Of a stretch of 64,000 nt of DNA, positions 1 to 10,700 are shown piece by piece. Each line of letters begins with the position of its first letter. Position 1 is the stretch's first letter. The notes beneath the pieces are model-generated. The model did not search any database. It worked only from the letters and a program-made list of their open reading frames with translations, and was not told the DNA's origin. Both the position numbers and the translations under genes were made by a program. Source of the DNA: an uncultured Paracoccaceae bacterium (lineage in GTDB: Bacteria; Pseudomonadota; Alphaproteobacteria; Rhodobacterales; Rhodobacteraceae); assembly GCA_947498985.1 (NCBI GenBank), contig CANMMF010000001.1, positions 587,501-651,500 on the forward strand. The letters run 5' to 3'.

Positions 1-1
1 G

Positions 2-43
2 GTGGACTGGATGCTGCACCGGTCCTCGGGTCTGAAGGAGTAG
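2..43 (+). CDS. C-terminal tail of an upstream gene, probably an ABC importer permease (partial)
   Basis: The first bases read in frame as 13 residues ending HRSSGLKE, then a TAG stop at 41-43. The next gene is the ATPase of a peptide-type ABC importer and starts four bases after this stop, so this is most likely the end of the second membrane permease (DppC type) of the same operon. Too little is present for a family assignment; the identification rests on context. Confidence 0.45.
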   Translation: MDWMLHRSSGLKE

Positions 44-47
44 GGGC

Positions 48-1718
48 GTGTCCGAAACAACGACCAGTGAAAGCGAATTCCTTGTGGAGATGCGCGATGT
101 CCATATCGAGGGGCGCTCCGACGAGGTCTGGAATCCGATCATCAACGGCGTCGACCTGACGCTGAAACGCGGAGAAGTGCTGGGGCTGATCGGCGAGTCC
201 GGCGCGGGCAAATCCACCATGGGCCTCGCCGCAATGGGGTTCTGTCGCGACGGCGTACGCATCGCCAGCGGATCGGTGCATTTCGACGGCATCGACCTTC
301 TGACCGCCAGCGCCGAGACCAAGCGCCATTTGCTGGGCAAGCGCATCGCTTACGTGGCGCAATCGGCGGCGGCCAGTTTCAACCCGGCGCACAAGCTGAT
401 CGACCAGCACACCGAAGCGCCGGTGCAGCACGGGGTCGCCGACAAGTCCGAAAGCGAAGTGGACGGGATCGAGCTTTATCGCCGTCTGCGCCTGCCCAAC
501 CCCGACGAGATCGGCTTTCGCTATCCGCACCAGGTCTCCGGCGGGCAGCTGCAGCGCGCGATGACCGCGATGGCGATGTCCTGCCGTCCGGATCTGATCA
601 TCTTCGACGAGCCGACCACAGCGCTTGACGTGACCACGCAGATCGAGGTTCTGGCCTCGATCCGCGACATCGTCGAGCAATTCAACACCGCCGCGATCTA
701 CATCACCCATGATCTCGCAGTGGTGGCGCAGATGGCCGACCGCATCAAGGTGCTGCTGAAAGGCGACGAGGTCGAAGAGGCCGACACCCGCACCATGCTG
801 TCGAACCCGCAGGAAGACTACACCAAGAGCCTCTGGGCCGTGCGCGAGTTCCAGCGCCCGACCAAACCCGCGCCGCCGTCGGATGCGACGCCGGTGATCT
901 CGGTGCAGAACGTCACCGCGGCCTATGGCAAGATCGATGTGCTGCACGACGTCAGCTTTGACATTCATGAAGGCCGCACTGTGGCGGTGGTGGGCGAATC
1001 CGGGTCGGGCAAATCCACGGCCGCGCGCTGCATCACCGGGCTTCTGCCGCCCCGGATGGGGCAGATCGAACTCGACGGCGAACCGCTGCCGCCCGATTAT
1101 CGAAAGCGCAACAAGGAACAGCTGCGCCAGGTGCAGATGATCTACCAGATGGCCGATACCGCGCTCAATCCGCGCAAGACCATCGGCGAGATCGTCGGCA
1201 GGCCGGTGCAGTTCTACATGGGGCTCACCGGGCGCAAGCGCCGCGACCGGGTGGCCGAGCTGCTCGAAGAGATCGAGCTGCCCGCAGGCCAGTATATCGA
1301 CCGTCTGCCCTCGGAGCTTTCGGGTGGTCAGAAGCAGCGCATCGGCATTGCCCGCGCGTTGGCCGCCGAGCCGAAATTCATCATCTGCGACGAGGTCACC
1401 TCGGCGCTCGACCAGCTTGTGGCCGAAGGCATCCTGCGGTTGCTGGCCAAGCTCCAGGATGAGCTGAAGCTCAGCTACATGTTCATCACCCACGATCTGG
1501 CTACGGTGAAATCCATCGCCGATGAAGTGGTGGTGATGAAGGATGGCGAAGTGGTCGAACAGGGCCCCAAGCTCGAGATGTTCAAACCGCCGCACCACGC
1601 CTATACCGATCTGCTCCTGTCTTCGGTGCCGGAAATGGATCCGGACTGGCTCAGCAATCTGCTGGCCGAGCGCGGGGTCGAGAATATCGGTGACGCCGCT
1701 GTGGAAAAAATGGACTGA
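48..1718 (+). CDS. Peptide/nickel-type ABC importer, fused double ATPase
   Basis: A 556-residue protein with two complete ABC ATPase domains in tandem, equivalent to DppD and DppF fused. Domain 1 has Walker A GESGAGKS (about residues 49-56), signature VSGGQLQR and Walker B IIFDEPTTALD. Domain 2 has GESGSGKS near 316, signature LSGGQKQR and IICDEVTSALD; both carry the switch ITHDL. It would power uptake of a periplasmic substrate through the permeases upstream, at the inner face of the membrane. The start is GTG, preceded by AAGGAG at 35-40, which overlaps the end of the upstream gene. The binding protein follows after 129 bases. The substrate cannot be read from the ATPase; this family carries peptides, nickel, opines or oligosaccharides. 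Confidence 0.95.
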   Translation: MSETTTSESEFLVEMRDVHIEGRSDEVWNPIINGVDLTLKRGEVLGLIGESGAGKSTMGLAAMGFCRDGVRIASGSVHFDGIDLLTASAETKRHLLGKRIAYVAQSAAASFNPAHKLIDQHTEAPVQHGVADKSESEVDGIELYRRLRLPNPDEIGFRYPHQVSGGQLQRAMTAMAMSCRPDLIIFDEPTTALDVTTQIEVLASIRDIVEQFNTAAIYITHDLAVVAQMADRIKVLLKGDEVEEADTRTMLSNPQEDYTKSLWAVREFQRPTKPAPPSDATPVISVQNVTAAYGKIDVLHDVSFDIHEGRTVAVVGESGSGKSTAARCITGLLPPRMGQIELDGEPLPPDYRKRNKEQLRQVQMIYQMADTALNPRKTIGEIVGRPVQFYMGLTGRKRRDRVAELLEEIELPAGQYIDRLPSELSGGQKQRIGIARALAAEPKFIICDEVTSALDQLVAEGILRLLAKLQDELKLSYMFITHDLATVKSIADEVVVMKDGEVVEQGPKLEMFKPPHHAYTDLLLSSVPEMDPDWLSNLLAERGVENIGDAAVEKMD

Positions 1719-1738
1719 CGCAATCAAGAAACTGGTAT

Positions 1739-1819
1739 CACGGAACCGTGTCTGAATGCGGTAACGTTAAGGGAATCATCCTGCTATAAGGGTGCGCACA
1801 AAGCGGCGGGGGACACCGC
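1739..1819 (+). promoter_or_regulatory. Spacer with two small hairpins and a possible -10 box before the binding-protein gene
   Basis: Between ATPase and binding protein lie an inverted repeat CACGG-AA-CCGTG (1739-1750), a TATAAG hexamer (1785-1790) and a second hairpin GGCGG/CCGCC (about 1805-1819). No good -35 box pairs with the TATAAG. Binding proteins are usually needed in excess over the transporter, so a separate promoter or an mRNA-stabilising hairpin is reasonable here, but this is inference. Confidence 0.3.
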
Positions 1820-1847
1820 CAGAGAAAACCGACAAGGGAGTTATTGA

Positions 1848-3401
1848 ATGACACGTATCAGCAGACGCGGACTACTGAAGACCGGCGCAGCCGCGGGTGT
1901 TCTGGCCGCTTCGGGCCTTCCGGTCCGCGCCCAGGCCAAACGCGGCGGACGGCTGCGCGCTGGCCTTTCGGGCGCCAACACCTCCGACAGCTGGGACAGC
2001 CGCACCCATTCCGACCTGTTCATGATCGCCTCCGCGCAGGGGGCGGTTTTCGACAGCCTGACAGAAGTGAAGGCCGACGGATCGCTCGGCGGGGAGCTTG
2101 CCACTGACTGGGAAGCCAGCGCCGACGCCAAGACCTGGACGTTCAACCTGCGTCAGGGCGTCACCTTCCACAACGGCAAGGCCTTCGGCGCCGATGACGT
2201 CATCGCCTCGCTGCAGATGCACGTGGAGGAAGGCGCGAAATCCGCTGCCCAGCCCATCGTCGCGGCGATCACCGAGATGAAGAAGATGGGCGAGCATCAG
2301 GTCCAGCTTACGCTGGAAGCGGGCAATGCCGATTTCCCCTACCTGCTGTCGGACTACCATATCCTGATGTTCCCCGCCGGTCAGATCGACGAGGCGATCC
2401 AGAACGGCATCGGCACCGGCATGTACAAGGTGTCGAGCTTCGAGCCTGGCGTGCGCATGGTCGCCACCCGCGTCGACAGCCACTACAAGGACGGCGATGC
2501 CGGCTGGTTCGACGAGATCGAGTATATCGCGATCAACGACAACACCGCCCGGATGAACGCGCTGATGACCGGCCAGGTCGATGCGATCAACCGGATCGAC
2601 TTCAAGACCGAGGCGCTGTTGCGCGCCAATCCGATGATCCGCATCCAGGAAGTGACGGGCAACCAGCAATACACTTTCCCGATGCTGACCAATGTGGCGC
2701 CCTTTGACGACGTCAATGTGCGCCGCGCGCTGAAATTCGCGATCAACCGTCAGGAGATGGTCGACAAGATCCTGCTGGGTCATGGCCGCGTCGGCAACGA
2801 CACGCCCATCGGGCCCGCCAACCAGTTCTTTTTCGAGAACATGGAGCAGACGAGCTACGATCCCGACAAGGCGAAGTTCTACCTCAAGGAGGCCGGTCTC
2901 GATTCGCTCGACATCGACCTGTCGGCATCGAACGCGGCATTCGAAGGTGCCGTAGACGCCGCGCAGCTCTACCAGGCCTCGGCCAAGCAGGCGGGCATCA
3001 ACATCAACGTGGTGCAGGAGCCCGCGGATGGTTACTGGTCGAATGTCTGGCTGAAGAAACCCTTCTGTGCCTGCTACTGGTCCGGCCGCGCAACCGAGGA
3101 CTGGATGTTTGCCACCGCCTACGAGGAAGGTGTGCCGTGGAACGACACCCAGTGGGGTCGCGAGGACAGCGAGCGGTTCCAGGATCTGCTCCTCGAAGGC
3201 CGGGCCGAGCTTGATACCGACAAACGGCGCGAGATCTACCACGAGATGCAGCAGATCCTGAAGGACGACGGTGGCGTCGTGCTGCCGATGTTCGCCAATT
3301 ACGTGCAGGCCGTCGCCAACAAGGTCGCCAACCCGGATGTGGTGGGCAATCTCTGGCAGATGGACAATGGCCGCATGGCCGAACGGTGGTGGATGTCCTG
3401 A
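1848..3401 (+). CDS. ABC importer periplasmic substrate-binding protein (SBP_bac_5 family), Tat-exported
   Basis: A 517-residue extracytoplasmic solute-binding protein of the peptide/nickel family. The N-terminus has a twin-arginine signal (SRRGLLK followed by an Ala/Gly-rich segment and a likely cleavage after about residue 29, VRAQA). The mature part shows the family pattern: WTFNLRQGVTFHNG and, about 170 residues on, a region FDDVNVRRALKFAIN typical of this fold. Start ATG with AGGGAG nine bases upstream. Placed last in its operon and followed by a strong terminator. Folding before export suggests a cofactor or a rapidly folding protein. The substrate is unknown; a dipeptide, oligopeptide or other small amide is likely. 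Confidence 0.93.
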   Translation: MTRISRRGLLKTGAAAGVLAASGLPVRAQAKRGGRLRAGLSGANTSDSWDSRTHSDLFMIASAQGAVFDSLTEVKADGSLGGELATDWEASADAKTWTFNLRQGVTFHNGKAFGADDVIASLQMHVEEGAKSAAQPIVAAITEMKKMGEHQVQLTLEAGNADFPYLLSDYHILMFPAGQIDEAIQNGIGTGMYKVSSFEPGVRMVATRVDSHYKDGDAGWFDEIEYIAINDNTARMNALMTGQVDAINRIDFKTEALLRANPMIRIQEVTGNQQYTFPMLTNVAPFDDVNVRRALKFAINRQEMVDKILLGHGRVGNDTPIGPANQFFFENMEQTSYDPDKAKFYLKEAGLDSLDIDLSASNAAFEGAVDAAQLYQASAKQAGININVVQEPADGYWSNVWLKKPFCACYWSGRATEDWMFATAYEEGVPWNDTQWGREDSERFQDLLLEGRAELDTDKRREIYHEMQQILKDDGGVVLPMFANYVQAVANKVANPDVVGNLWQMDNGRMAERWWMS

Positions 3402-3425
3402 TCCCAACCACCTGATCGAAACCAG

Positions 3426-3453
3426 CGCCCCGCCCGTCCCGGCGGGGCGTTTT
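3426..3453 (+). terminator. Rho-independent terminator of the ABC importer operon
   Basis: A perfect 9-bp GC stem (CGCCCCGCC at 3426-3434 with GGCGGGGCG at 3441-3449), 6-base loop, then TTTT at 3450-3453, 24 bases after the stop codon of the binding protein. Confidence 0.85.
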
Positions 3454-3504
3454 GCGTTCTGCGTGGCCTGCGGGCCGGATGACGAGCGGCGGAGTTGCGG
3501 CACG

Positions 3505-3529
3505 AAAGACCGGGGCCGCAACCGGCCCC
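3505..3529 (-). terminator. Probable terminator of the lyxose isomerase gene
   Basis: Read on the minus strand: GGGGCCG, loop GTTG, CGGCCCC, then GGTCTTTCG. It lies 25 bases past the isomerase stop. The stem is perfect but the T run is short. Confidence 0.55.
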
Positions 3530-3553
3530 GCCCGCCGTCAGAATCGGCCCGGC

Positions 3554-4231
3554 TCAGAGATGTGTGTCGTAATCCGACACAAGCAGATGCTGCGGGTCCT
3601 CGTCTTCCTCGACATTGGAAAACCGGCCAATTGGCTGGGCAAAGATGTTGTCGGTCAGATCGTCGTTGACCGTCGAGACCTCGCCGATCAGCACGTCGCC
3701 CTTCTCGCCCCAGAACGCGTGCCAGTTATTGGGGAAAAGCGTCACGGATTCGCCCGGCTCCAGCTTCAGCAGACCACCCGGCTCAAGCTTGCGGATCTGC
3801 CCGTCGACCATGACCGACACCTGCGCCTCATGGTCTATGCCGCCCTCTGCGTCGGCCATGTAGAGCTTCAGCACCAGCTTGCCGCCGCCGCGGTTGATGA
3901 TGTCCTCGACCTTGAGATTGTGCCGGTGCATCGGGCTCAGCTGATCCTGCCGCGAGATCATGATCTTTTCGGCATAAAGCATCGCGCTGCGCTGCCCGAG
4001 ATCCGCGTTCAGCCCGTTTCGTGTGGTGAACAGGAACAGACCCATCTCGTCGTATTTCTCGGCACCGTAATCGGTGATGTCCCACCCCATGCGCCGCCGC
4101 TTGATCTCGGCATGATTTGCCTCGCGCAGCGCCTCGGGTGTCAGATAGGCAAAGGGCGGCAGCGTGTAGCCGAAAGAGCGGATGAAGGCATCGCCCTCTT
4201 TCAGGATCTCGTTGATGCGGGAGCGTTTCAT
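3554..4231 (-). CDS. D-lyxose ketol-isomerase (DUF1498 cupin family)
   Basis: A 225-residue protein matching the D-lyxose/D-mannose isomerase family, which interconverts D-lyxose and D-xylulose, and often D-mannose and D-fructose, using a divalent metal in a cupin barrel. The expected metal ligands are visible: His102 and His104 (MHRHNLKVED), Glu109 and His171 (NNWHAFWGE). The length is normal. It stands alone, with no kinase, transporter or regulator for a pentose beside it, so the physiological sugar is unclear. It is cytoplasmic. Minus strand, downstream of hslU but separated by a terminator and its own leader, so probably transcribed separately. Confidence 0.88.
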   Translation of the reverse strand: MKRSRINEILKEGDAFIRSFGYTLPPFAYLTPEALREANHAEIKRRRMGWDITDYGAEKYDEMGLFLFTTRNGLNADLGQRSAMLYAEKIMISRQDQLSPMHRHNLKVEDIINRGGGKLVLKLYMADAEGGIDHEAQVSVMVDGQIRKLEPGGLLKLEPGESVTLFPNNWHAFWGEKGDVLIGEVSTVNDDLTDNIFAQPIGRFSNVEEDEDPQHLLVSDYDTHL

Positions 4232-4305
4232 GGCAGGCCTCAGAAAAATGTTTGCGCAAACCTAGCGGCATACGGCGCTATCGGCCATCGGGATAATGCG
4301 TATTT

Positions 4306-4341
4306 AAAAAGAGAAGAAGCCCAGGCGTGAAGGGCGCCTTC
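4306..4341 (-). terminator. Terminator downstream of hslU
   Basis: On the minus strand, GAAG-GC-GCCC (4341-4332) pairs with GGGC-TT-CTTC (4322-4313) around a 9-base loop, with a 2x2 internal mismatch, and is followed by TCTCTTTTT. It lies about 30 bases after the hslU stop. Confidence 0.65.
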
Positions 4342-4372
4342 TCTCTTCAGTCGCGCAGCGTTCCAACCGGTG

Positions 4373-5680
<1,308 letters not shown>

Positions 5681-5700
5681 ATGCTTCCTTTCGGGCCGGA

Positions 5701-6258
5701 TCAGGCCTGAATAGTCTCTACCGTCAGGTTGCCATTGGTGTAGACGCAGATGTCTGCGGCAATCGCCATGGCGCTGCGGGCGATCTCTTCGGCGGGCTTG
5801 TCGCTGTCCATCAGCGCGCGCGCCGCGGCCAGCGCGTAATTGCCGCCCGAGCCGATGGCGGTCACGTCATGTTCAGGCTCCAGAACGTCGCCCGCACCGG
5901 TGATCACGTAAAGTGCAGCCCCGTCCGAGACGATCAGCATCGCCTCGAGCTTTTGCAGGTATTTGTCGGTGCGCCAGTCCTTGGCGAGCTCGACGCAGGC
6001 GCGCTGCAGCTGACCGGGAGTTGCCTCGAGCTTTTTCTCCAGCCGCTCGAGCAGGGTGAACGCGTCCGCGGTGGATCCGGCAAAACCGCAGACCACATCC
6101 GTGCCGCCGGGGCTCAGACGGCGCACCTTTCGCGCAGTTCCCTTGATCACGGTCTGGCCCAGCGACACCTGTCCATCGCCGGCAATCACCACTTCGCCAC
6201 CCTTGCGCACGCCGATGATCGTGGTGCCGTGCCAGCCGGGAAACTCCTGCTCTGCCAT
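5701..6258 (-). CDS. hslV: HslV, peptidase subunit of the HslVU protease
   Basis: A 185-residue threonine peptidase (ClpQ) related to the proteasome beta subunit. The sequence HGTTI at residues 10-14 gives the threonine that becomes the catalytic N-terminus after propeptide removal; GDGQVSLGQ and VRRL are family-typical. I placed the start at 6258 (MAEQEF) because it has AAGGAG seven bases upstream and gives the normal family length; the frame stays open further upstream without family similarity. First gene of hslVU. Confidence 0.97.
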   Translation of the reverse strand: MAEQEFPGWHGTTIIGVRKGGEVVIAGDGQVSLGQTVIKGTARKVRRLSPGGTDVVCGFAGSTADAFTLLERLEKKLEATPGQLQRACVELAKDWRTDKYLQKLEAMLIVSDGAALYVITGAGDVLEPEHDVTAIGSGGNYALAAARALMDSDKPAEEIARSAMAIAADICVYTNGNLTVETIQA

Positions 6259-6283
6259 GCTCTCTCCTTCGTGGTTCTGGCCC

Positions 6284-6312
6284 ATATGGGGGCTGGACAT
6301 TGCCGCGGCAAG
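6284..6312 (-). promoter_or_regulatory. Sigma-32 (RpoH)-type heat-shock promoter of hslVU
   Basis: On the minus strand, CTTGCC (6312-6307), a 15-base spacer and CCCCATAT (6291-6284) match the sigma-32 consensus CTTGAA / CCCCATnT closely. The -10 element lies 25 bases before the hslV start codon. HslVU is a classic heat-shock operon, so motif and gene function agree. Confidence 0.7.
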
Positions 6313-6352
6313 GCGGTGCTTTGGGGCATAGCTTGTTGCGCGGGGAAAGGAA

Positions 6353-7309
6353 ATGGACCGGCTGACCAAGGCCACATGGGCGCTCTGGCCTGCGCTGGCA
6401 GCCGAGATGGGCGTCGACCCCGCGGCGTTCAAACGCCAGCCGCTGGCGCAGCGCGACGATGCGCGCGTGGCCATGGTGGCGCTCAGGGTGGCGGGGGCGG
6501 AGGCGTCGTTTGTGCTGAAACGCCAGATCCGTCCGGAGGACCCGGCGGGCTTTGCACGCGGCATTGACGCGCAGATCGCCGCCGCTGAGGCCTATCCCGG
6601 CGCCGTGCCGGTGATGCATGCGGTCGATCTGAAACAGCAGGCCTGCGTAATGGAATACGTCGCGGGCGTGCCGCTTGCGGTGGCCTTGCGCGATTGCGAC
6701 CTGGCTGGACAGGCGGCTTTGTTGCGCCGCGCGGGGGCCTGGCTCGATGGTTGGCACCGCGCGACACTTGGCAAGCCCCGGGTCTTTCAGCCCCGGTTCA
6801 CCCTCGGCTACCTGCAGCGGATCATGACCGAAGTGACCGAAGGGCAGCGCAGCGTGCAGCGGAAAACGCGGTTTCTGGCCTGTGCAGAGACGCTTTTGGC
6901 ACAAAAATCGAGCTTCGAAGGGCAACAGACGCACGCCGCGCAGACCCATGGCGATCTGCACATGCGCAATCTGCTCATCGGCAATGCGGTCTGGGGGATC
7001 GACTTTGCCGGGGGCGATGTGGTGCCGGTCGGTCATGACATCGCGCGGCTTTTATCGGATTACGCGATCCTCAATGCCGAGCCCGACACCGTTCCTGCAG
7101 GCGAGGTCTTGCCCGACGCCGCAAGTGCCGCGTTTTTCGAAGGCTACACGCTGGTGGGAGCCCGCGACCCTTCCGTCCGTTTGCTGCTGCGCCACAGGGT
7201 GCTGGCGGAGTGGTGGGGATTGCCGACCCGGGGCCTCTCATCGGCGCAGGAGCGGCGCTGGCGCGGGATCGAACGGCTGGTGCCAAGGATCTTTTCCGAC
7301 GCCTTCTGA
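6353..7309 (+). CDS. Kinase of the aminoglycoside phosphotransferase (APH) fold, substrate unknown
   Basis: A 318-residue APH/choline-kinase-like protein. The catalytic loop HGDLHMRN sits near residue 200, followed by GIDFAGGD, equivalent to the metal-binding DFG; an N-lobe lysine is in FVLKRQ. Proteins of this type phosphorylate small hydroxyl compounds such as choline, homoserine, fructosamine or antibiotics; nothing here fixes the substrate, and a chromosomal copy in a housekeeping region argues against antibiotic resistance. It is transcribed away from hslV through a 94-base shared upstream region. Confidence 0.8.
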   Translation: MDRLTKATWALWPALAAEMGVDPAAFKRQPLAQRDDARVAMVALRVAGAEASFVLKRQIRPEDPAGFARGIDAQIAAAEAYPGAVPVMHAVDLKQQACVMEYVAGVPLAVALRDCDLAGQAALLRRAGAWLDGWHRATLGKPRVFQPRFTLGYLQRIMTEVTEGQRSVQRKTRFLACAETLLAQKSSFEGQQTHAAQTHGDLHMRNLLIGNAVWGIDFAGGDVVPVGHDIARLLSDYAILNAEPDTVPAGEVLPDAASAAFFEGYTLVGARDPSVRLLLRHRVLAEWWGLPTRGLSSAQERRWRGIERLVPRIFSDAF

Positions 7310-7322
7310 AGGATGCAAAACA

Positions 7323-7353
7323 AAAGGGCCCCGGCCAGATGGCGGAGCCCTTT
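7323..7353. terminator. Bidirectional terminator between the APH-fold kinase and trxA
   Basis: AAAGGGCCCCG (7323-7333) pairs with CGGAGCCCTTT (7343-7353) with one mismatch. A-rich on one side and T-rich on the other, it can end both convergent transcripts; on the minus strand it runs into TTTTGTTTTGC. Confidence 0.7.
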
Positions 7354-7375
7354 GCAAAACGCAGAGATGCGCGGC

Positions 7376-7696
7376 TCAGATCGAATCTTCGATCCAGCTT
7401 TGCAGCGCGGCTTTCGGAGCAGCTCCGGCGCGGTTCGACACAACCTGCCCATCCTTGAAGATGAAAAGCGCCGGGATCCCGCGCACACCCATGGCGGCGG
7501 CGGCGTTGGGGTTGCTGTCCACATCGACCTTGGCGATCTTGATCTTGCCTTCCATCTCCGACGAAAGCTCTTCCAGAGCCGGGCCGATCTGCTTGCAGGG
7601 GCCACACCATTCGGCCCAGAAATCCACCACGACGGGGATATCGGAATTCTTCACTTCGGTATCGAAGGTATCGTCGGTGACGGCGACGGTGGCCAT
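7376..7696 (-). CDS. trxA: Thioredoxin
   Basis: A 106-residue thioredoxin, the general cytoplasmic disulfide reductant. The active site WCGPC has Cys31 and Cys34; VVDFWAEW and [11 protein letters not shown] (with the cis-Pro) are in the expected places. AGGAGAGAG precedes the ATG. It is the last gene of the string that begins with tsaE and runs through addB and addA; the gap to addA is 66 bases. Confidence 0.98.
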   Translation of the reverse strand: MATVAVTDDTFDTEVKNSDIPVVVDFWAEWCGPCKQIGPALEELSSEMEGKIKIAKVDVDSNPNAAAAMGVRGIPALFIFKDGQVVSNRAGAAPKAALQSWIEDSI

Positions 7697-7762
7697 GTCT
7701 CTCTCCTTAGGATCAGGGCAGCGGGGTCAGGGGCTGGAAGGTATGGATGCAGCGGCGGTGCG

Positions 7763-10700
7763 TCAAGATGGTGTGGTGCGCCGCACGGCATCAGTCACAA
7801 GATCGTGCGGCAATTCCATATAGGTGGCGTTGGCGGTCCAGATCAGACCGGTCTCGATTTGCCGGCCGGGGTAAATCGTCTGCAGGCCAAGCGCGTAGGC
7901 GCCCATCTGCCGCAGGAGACCTTCGGGAACCTGGTCGGGTGTCGCGGGCAGCGTGCGGTTGGATTTGAAATCGACCGCGGTGATTTTGTCGCGCGTCACG
8001 CGCAGTCGGTCGATCACACCGTGGATCCGTCCGATGCCCGGCAGATCGGCGGTCAACGGCACTTCGGCCAGCGTATCCGCAGCCAGATACGGCGCGAGAT
8101 CCGGTGCGGAGAGCACGCCAAGCGCCTCGTCCCGCAGCGCGTCAGCCTCGGGCAAGAGCGTGGCATAGGCGGTCTGCGTCAGCAGATCTTGCAGAAGCGT
8201 GGCGGCCATATCGCCCCGGCGATTGTCCTCCAGCGGGGCGAGCCATTCGAGCAGGGTGTGCAGGACCGTGCCGCGCGCCTTGGCGATCTCCTCGCTGTCG
8301 CCCTGCGCACCGGAGAGCGCCTTTGCGCCACCCAGATCGGAGGGGGACCTTGTGCCGGGCATCGGTGTTCGCAAAGGCGCGGCCCGGTCGATCCAGTCGG
8401 GCAGCGTCACAACCGTGTCGGGCGGCGCAGAGGGTTGGGTCATCGGCAGATGTGACCAGTCGGGATCGCCCAGGATCGACCCTTGGCCCGCGCCAAGCGG
8501 GCCGAACCGAAACTCGTTTTGCTCTGCGCCCGCACGCTCCATCCCCATGCGGACCTTGTCGTACCACGACGATCCATCGCTGCCGAGATCCCCGGCGGCG
8601 GCAACGATCAGCCACTTTTCCGCCCGGGTCAGTCCAACATAAAGCAGCCTGTCGCGCTCCTGGGCTTGCGCGTCCTTTGCCGCCTGTACCGCGGCCTTCT
8701 GCCGCGCCGGTTGCGTGTTGGCGACCCCTTTCCACAGAACGCCCTGCGGGTCCGTCAGAAGCGCGCTGCGCACATCTGTCTTGGGTCTGGCGCAATCGGG
8801 CAGGATGACAACCGGCGCCTCCAGCCCCTTGGCGCCATGAACGGTCATCACGCGCAGCGTCTCCCCGGCGCTGTCGGCGGCGCGCTTGATCTCCAGATTG
8901 TCGGTCTGCGCCCATTGCAGAAACCCGGTGAGCGACGGGATATCGGTCTGTTCATAAGCCAGCGCCTGCCCGAGCAGCGCGTTGATGCCGTCTTCGGCCT
9001 CCGTGCCAAGGCGTCCTATCAGCAGGCGGCGCCCGTTGTGACGGCCGAGAATGCGGTCGATGAGGTCATAGGGACGCAGGAAATCGGTCTGCCCCAGAAG
9101 ATCGCTCAGAACTGAGACTGTTTCGGCGTGCTTGTCCCTTTTCTCGCGCAGCGCCTCCCAGAGATGGGCCTTGCCACGCCGATGCGCGAGATCGAAAAGC
9201 GCCTGTTCGGACCAGCCAAAGAGCGGCGAGCGCAGGCAGGTGGCCAGCGACAGGTCATCCTCCTGCGTGGCGAGAAAGCGCAACAGGGCCACGATGTCGC
9301 GCACCGCCAGTTCCGCCATGACCTTGAGCCGGTCCGCCCCGGCGATGGGAAGGCCCTCCTGCTTGCAGGCGCGAATGATCTCGGTGAAGAGCGTGCCGCG
9401 ACGGCGCACGAGAATCAGAAAATCCCCCGCGGCAACGGGACGCGCGTAATAGACACCGCTTTGGCCGTCTTCCACAGGCAAAGGCGTCCTGTCGTCGATG
9501 CTCTGCCGGATAAAGCGGGCAATGCGCTGGGCGAGGATCACGGTATGATGGCGCGGGCTGACACGGTCGACCGGATCGAACCAGTCACCGTCCTTTTCAG
9601 GCGAAACAGTCTCGATATGAGGCCAGAGATCAACCCGCCCCGGCATCGCGGATTTGAAGGCGCGGTGCTTTTGCTCCTGCACGAATCCCGACGTGGCTTG
9701 GCCCTCAAAGGTGCAATCCACCAGCCGCAGGATCGGCTCGGCCGAGCGGAACGAATATTCCAGCGCCATCGCGTTGAGCGGCGCGCTGGTGGCCTGCAGC
9801 CGGGCCCTGAAATCCTCGCGCATGCGGTCAAACTCCGAGGGATCGGCGCCCTGGAAGGAGTAGATCGACTGCTTCTTGTCACCGACCACAAAGATCGTGC
9901 GGTGCAGGTCGGGGCGGGCACCAAGCCCGGAGGTGAACTCCTGCGCCAGCCGTTCGATCACCTGCCATTGCGCGGGCGAGGTGTCCTGCGCCTCATCGAC
10001 CAGAATATGGTCGATCCCGCCATCGAGCCGGTAGAGCACCCAGGCCGCCACCTTTTCATCCGACAGCAGATCGCGGGCGCGGGTGATGAGGTCGTCGAAA
10101 TCGAGCCAGCCGCGCCGCTGCTTGGCGACCTCATAGGCGGGCAGAAAGACCCGCGCGAAGGCGTGCAGCGAGATGTCGCGTTCAGCGGCGTCAAGCGCCA
10201 GCCGCACCGGCCGGGCCGCCTCCACCCGCGCCATCAGCGCGTCGAGCCGCGGCAGAATGTGGTCGATCGGGTGCTTCTTGAGCAGGCCCTTGGTGGGGAA
10301 GGCGCCGATCTTGGCGCTGAACGGCTCTCTCGCCCCGGGCCCGGTCAACAGCGTGTCCTCAAGGATCCCGAGACTGTTGAGATCCGCGCCGGTCACCGCC
10401 CTGAGCTTGTCCGCAGCACTTGCATCGGTCTTGCCGCCCTTGCCGAGAACGGAGACCAATTCAGGCAAAAACGCCTGTTCGTCGCCCAGAAACACCGTCT
10501 CTATCAGCCGCGCATGTGTTTCATCCGTGAGACCGTAAGCGGCGCGGATCATCTCCGGGTCGCTGACTTTCGCAAAGACATCCGCCTTGCCGCAGATCTC
10601 GCGCAGAAACGCGTCGGTGTCGTCATCGGACAGAAACGGCGCGACATCGCGGACGAGCGGCGCATGCGGACCGTCCGCCATCGCATCCAGCACCTCGGCG

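Noticed and set aside
1872-3521. A 549-codon minus-strand frame opposite the substrate-binding protein
   Set aside because: No motif, His/Gly/Val-rich shadow composition, and the opposite strand has a Tat signal and family similarity.
6353-7309. Antibiotic resistance phosphotransferase
   Set aside because: The fold is right, but the gene is chromosomal and divergent from hslVU with no resistance or mobile context; many APH-fold kinases are metabolic.
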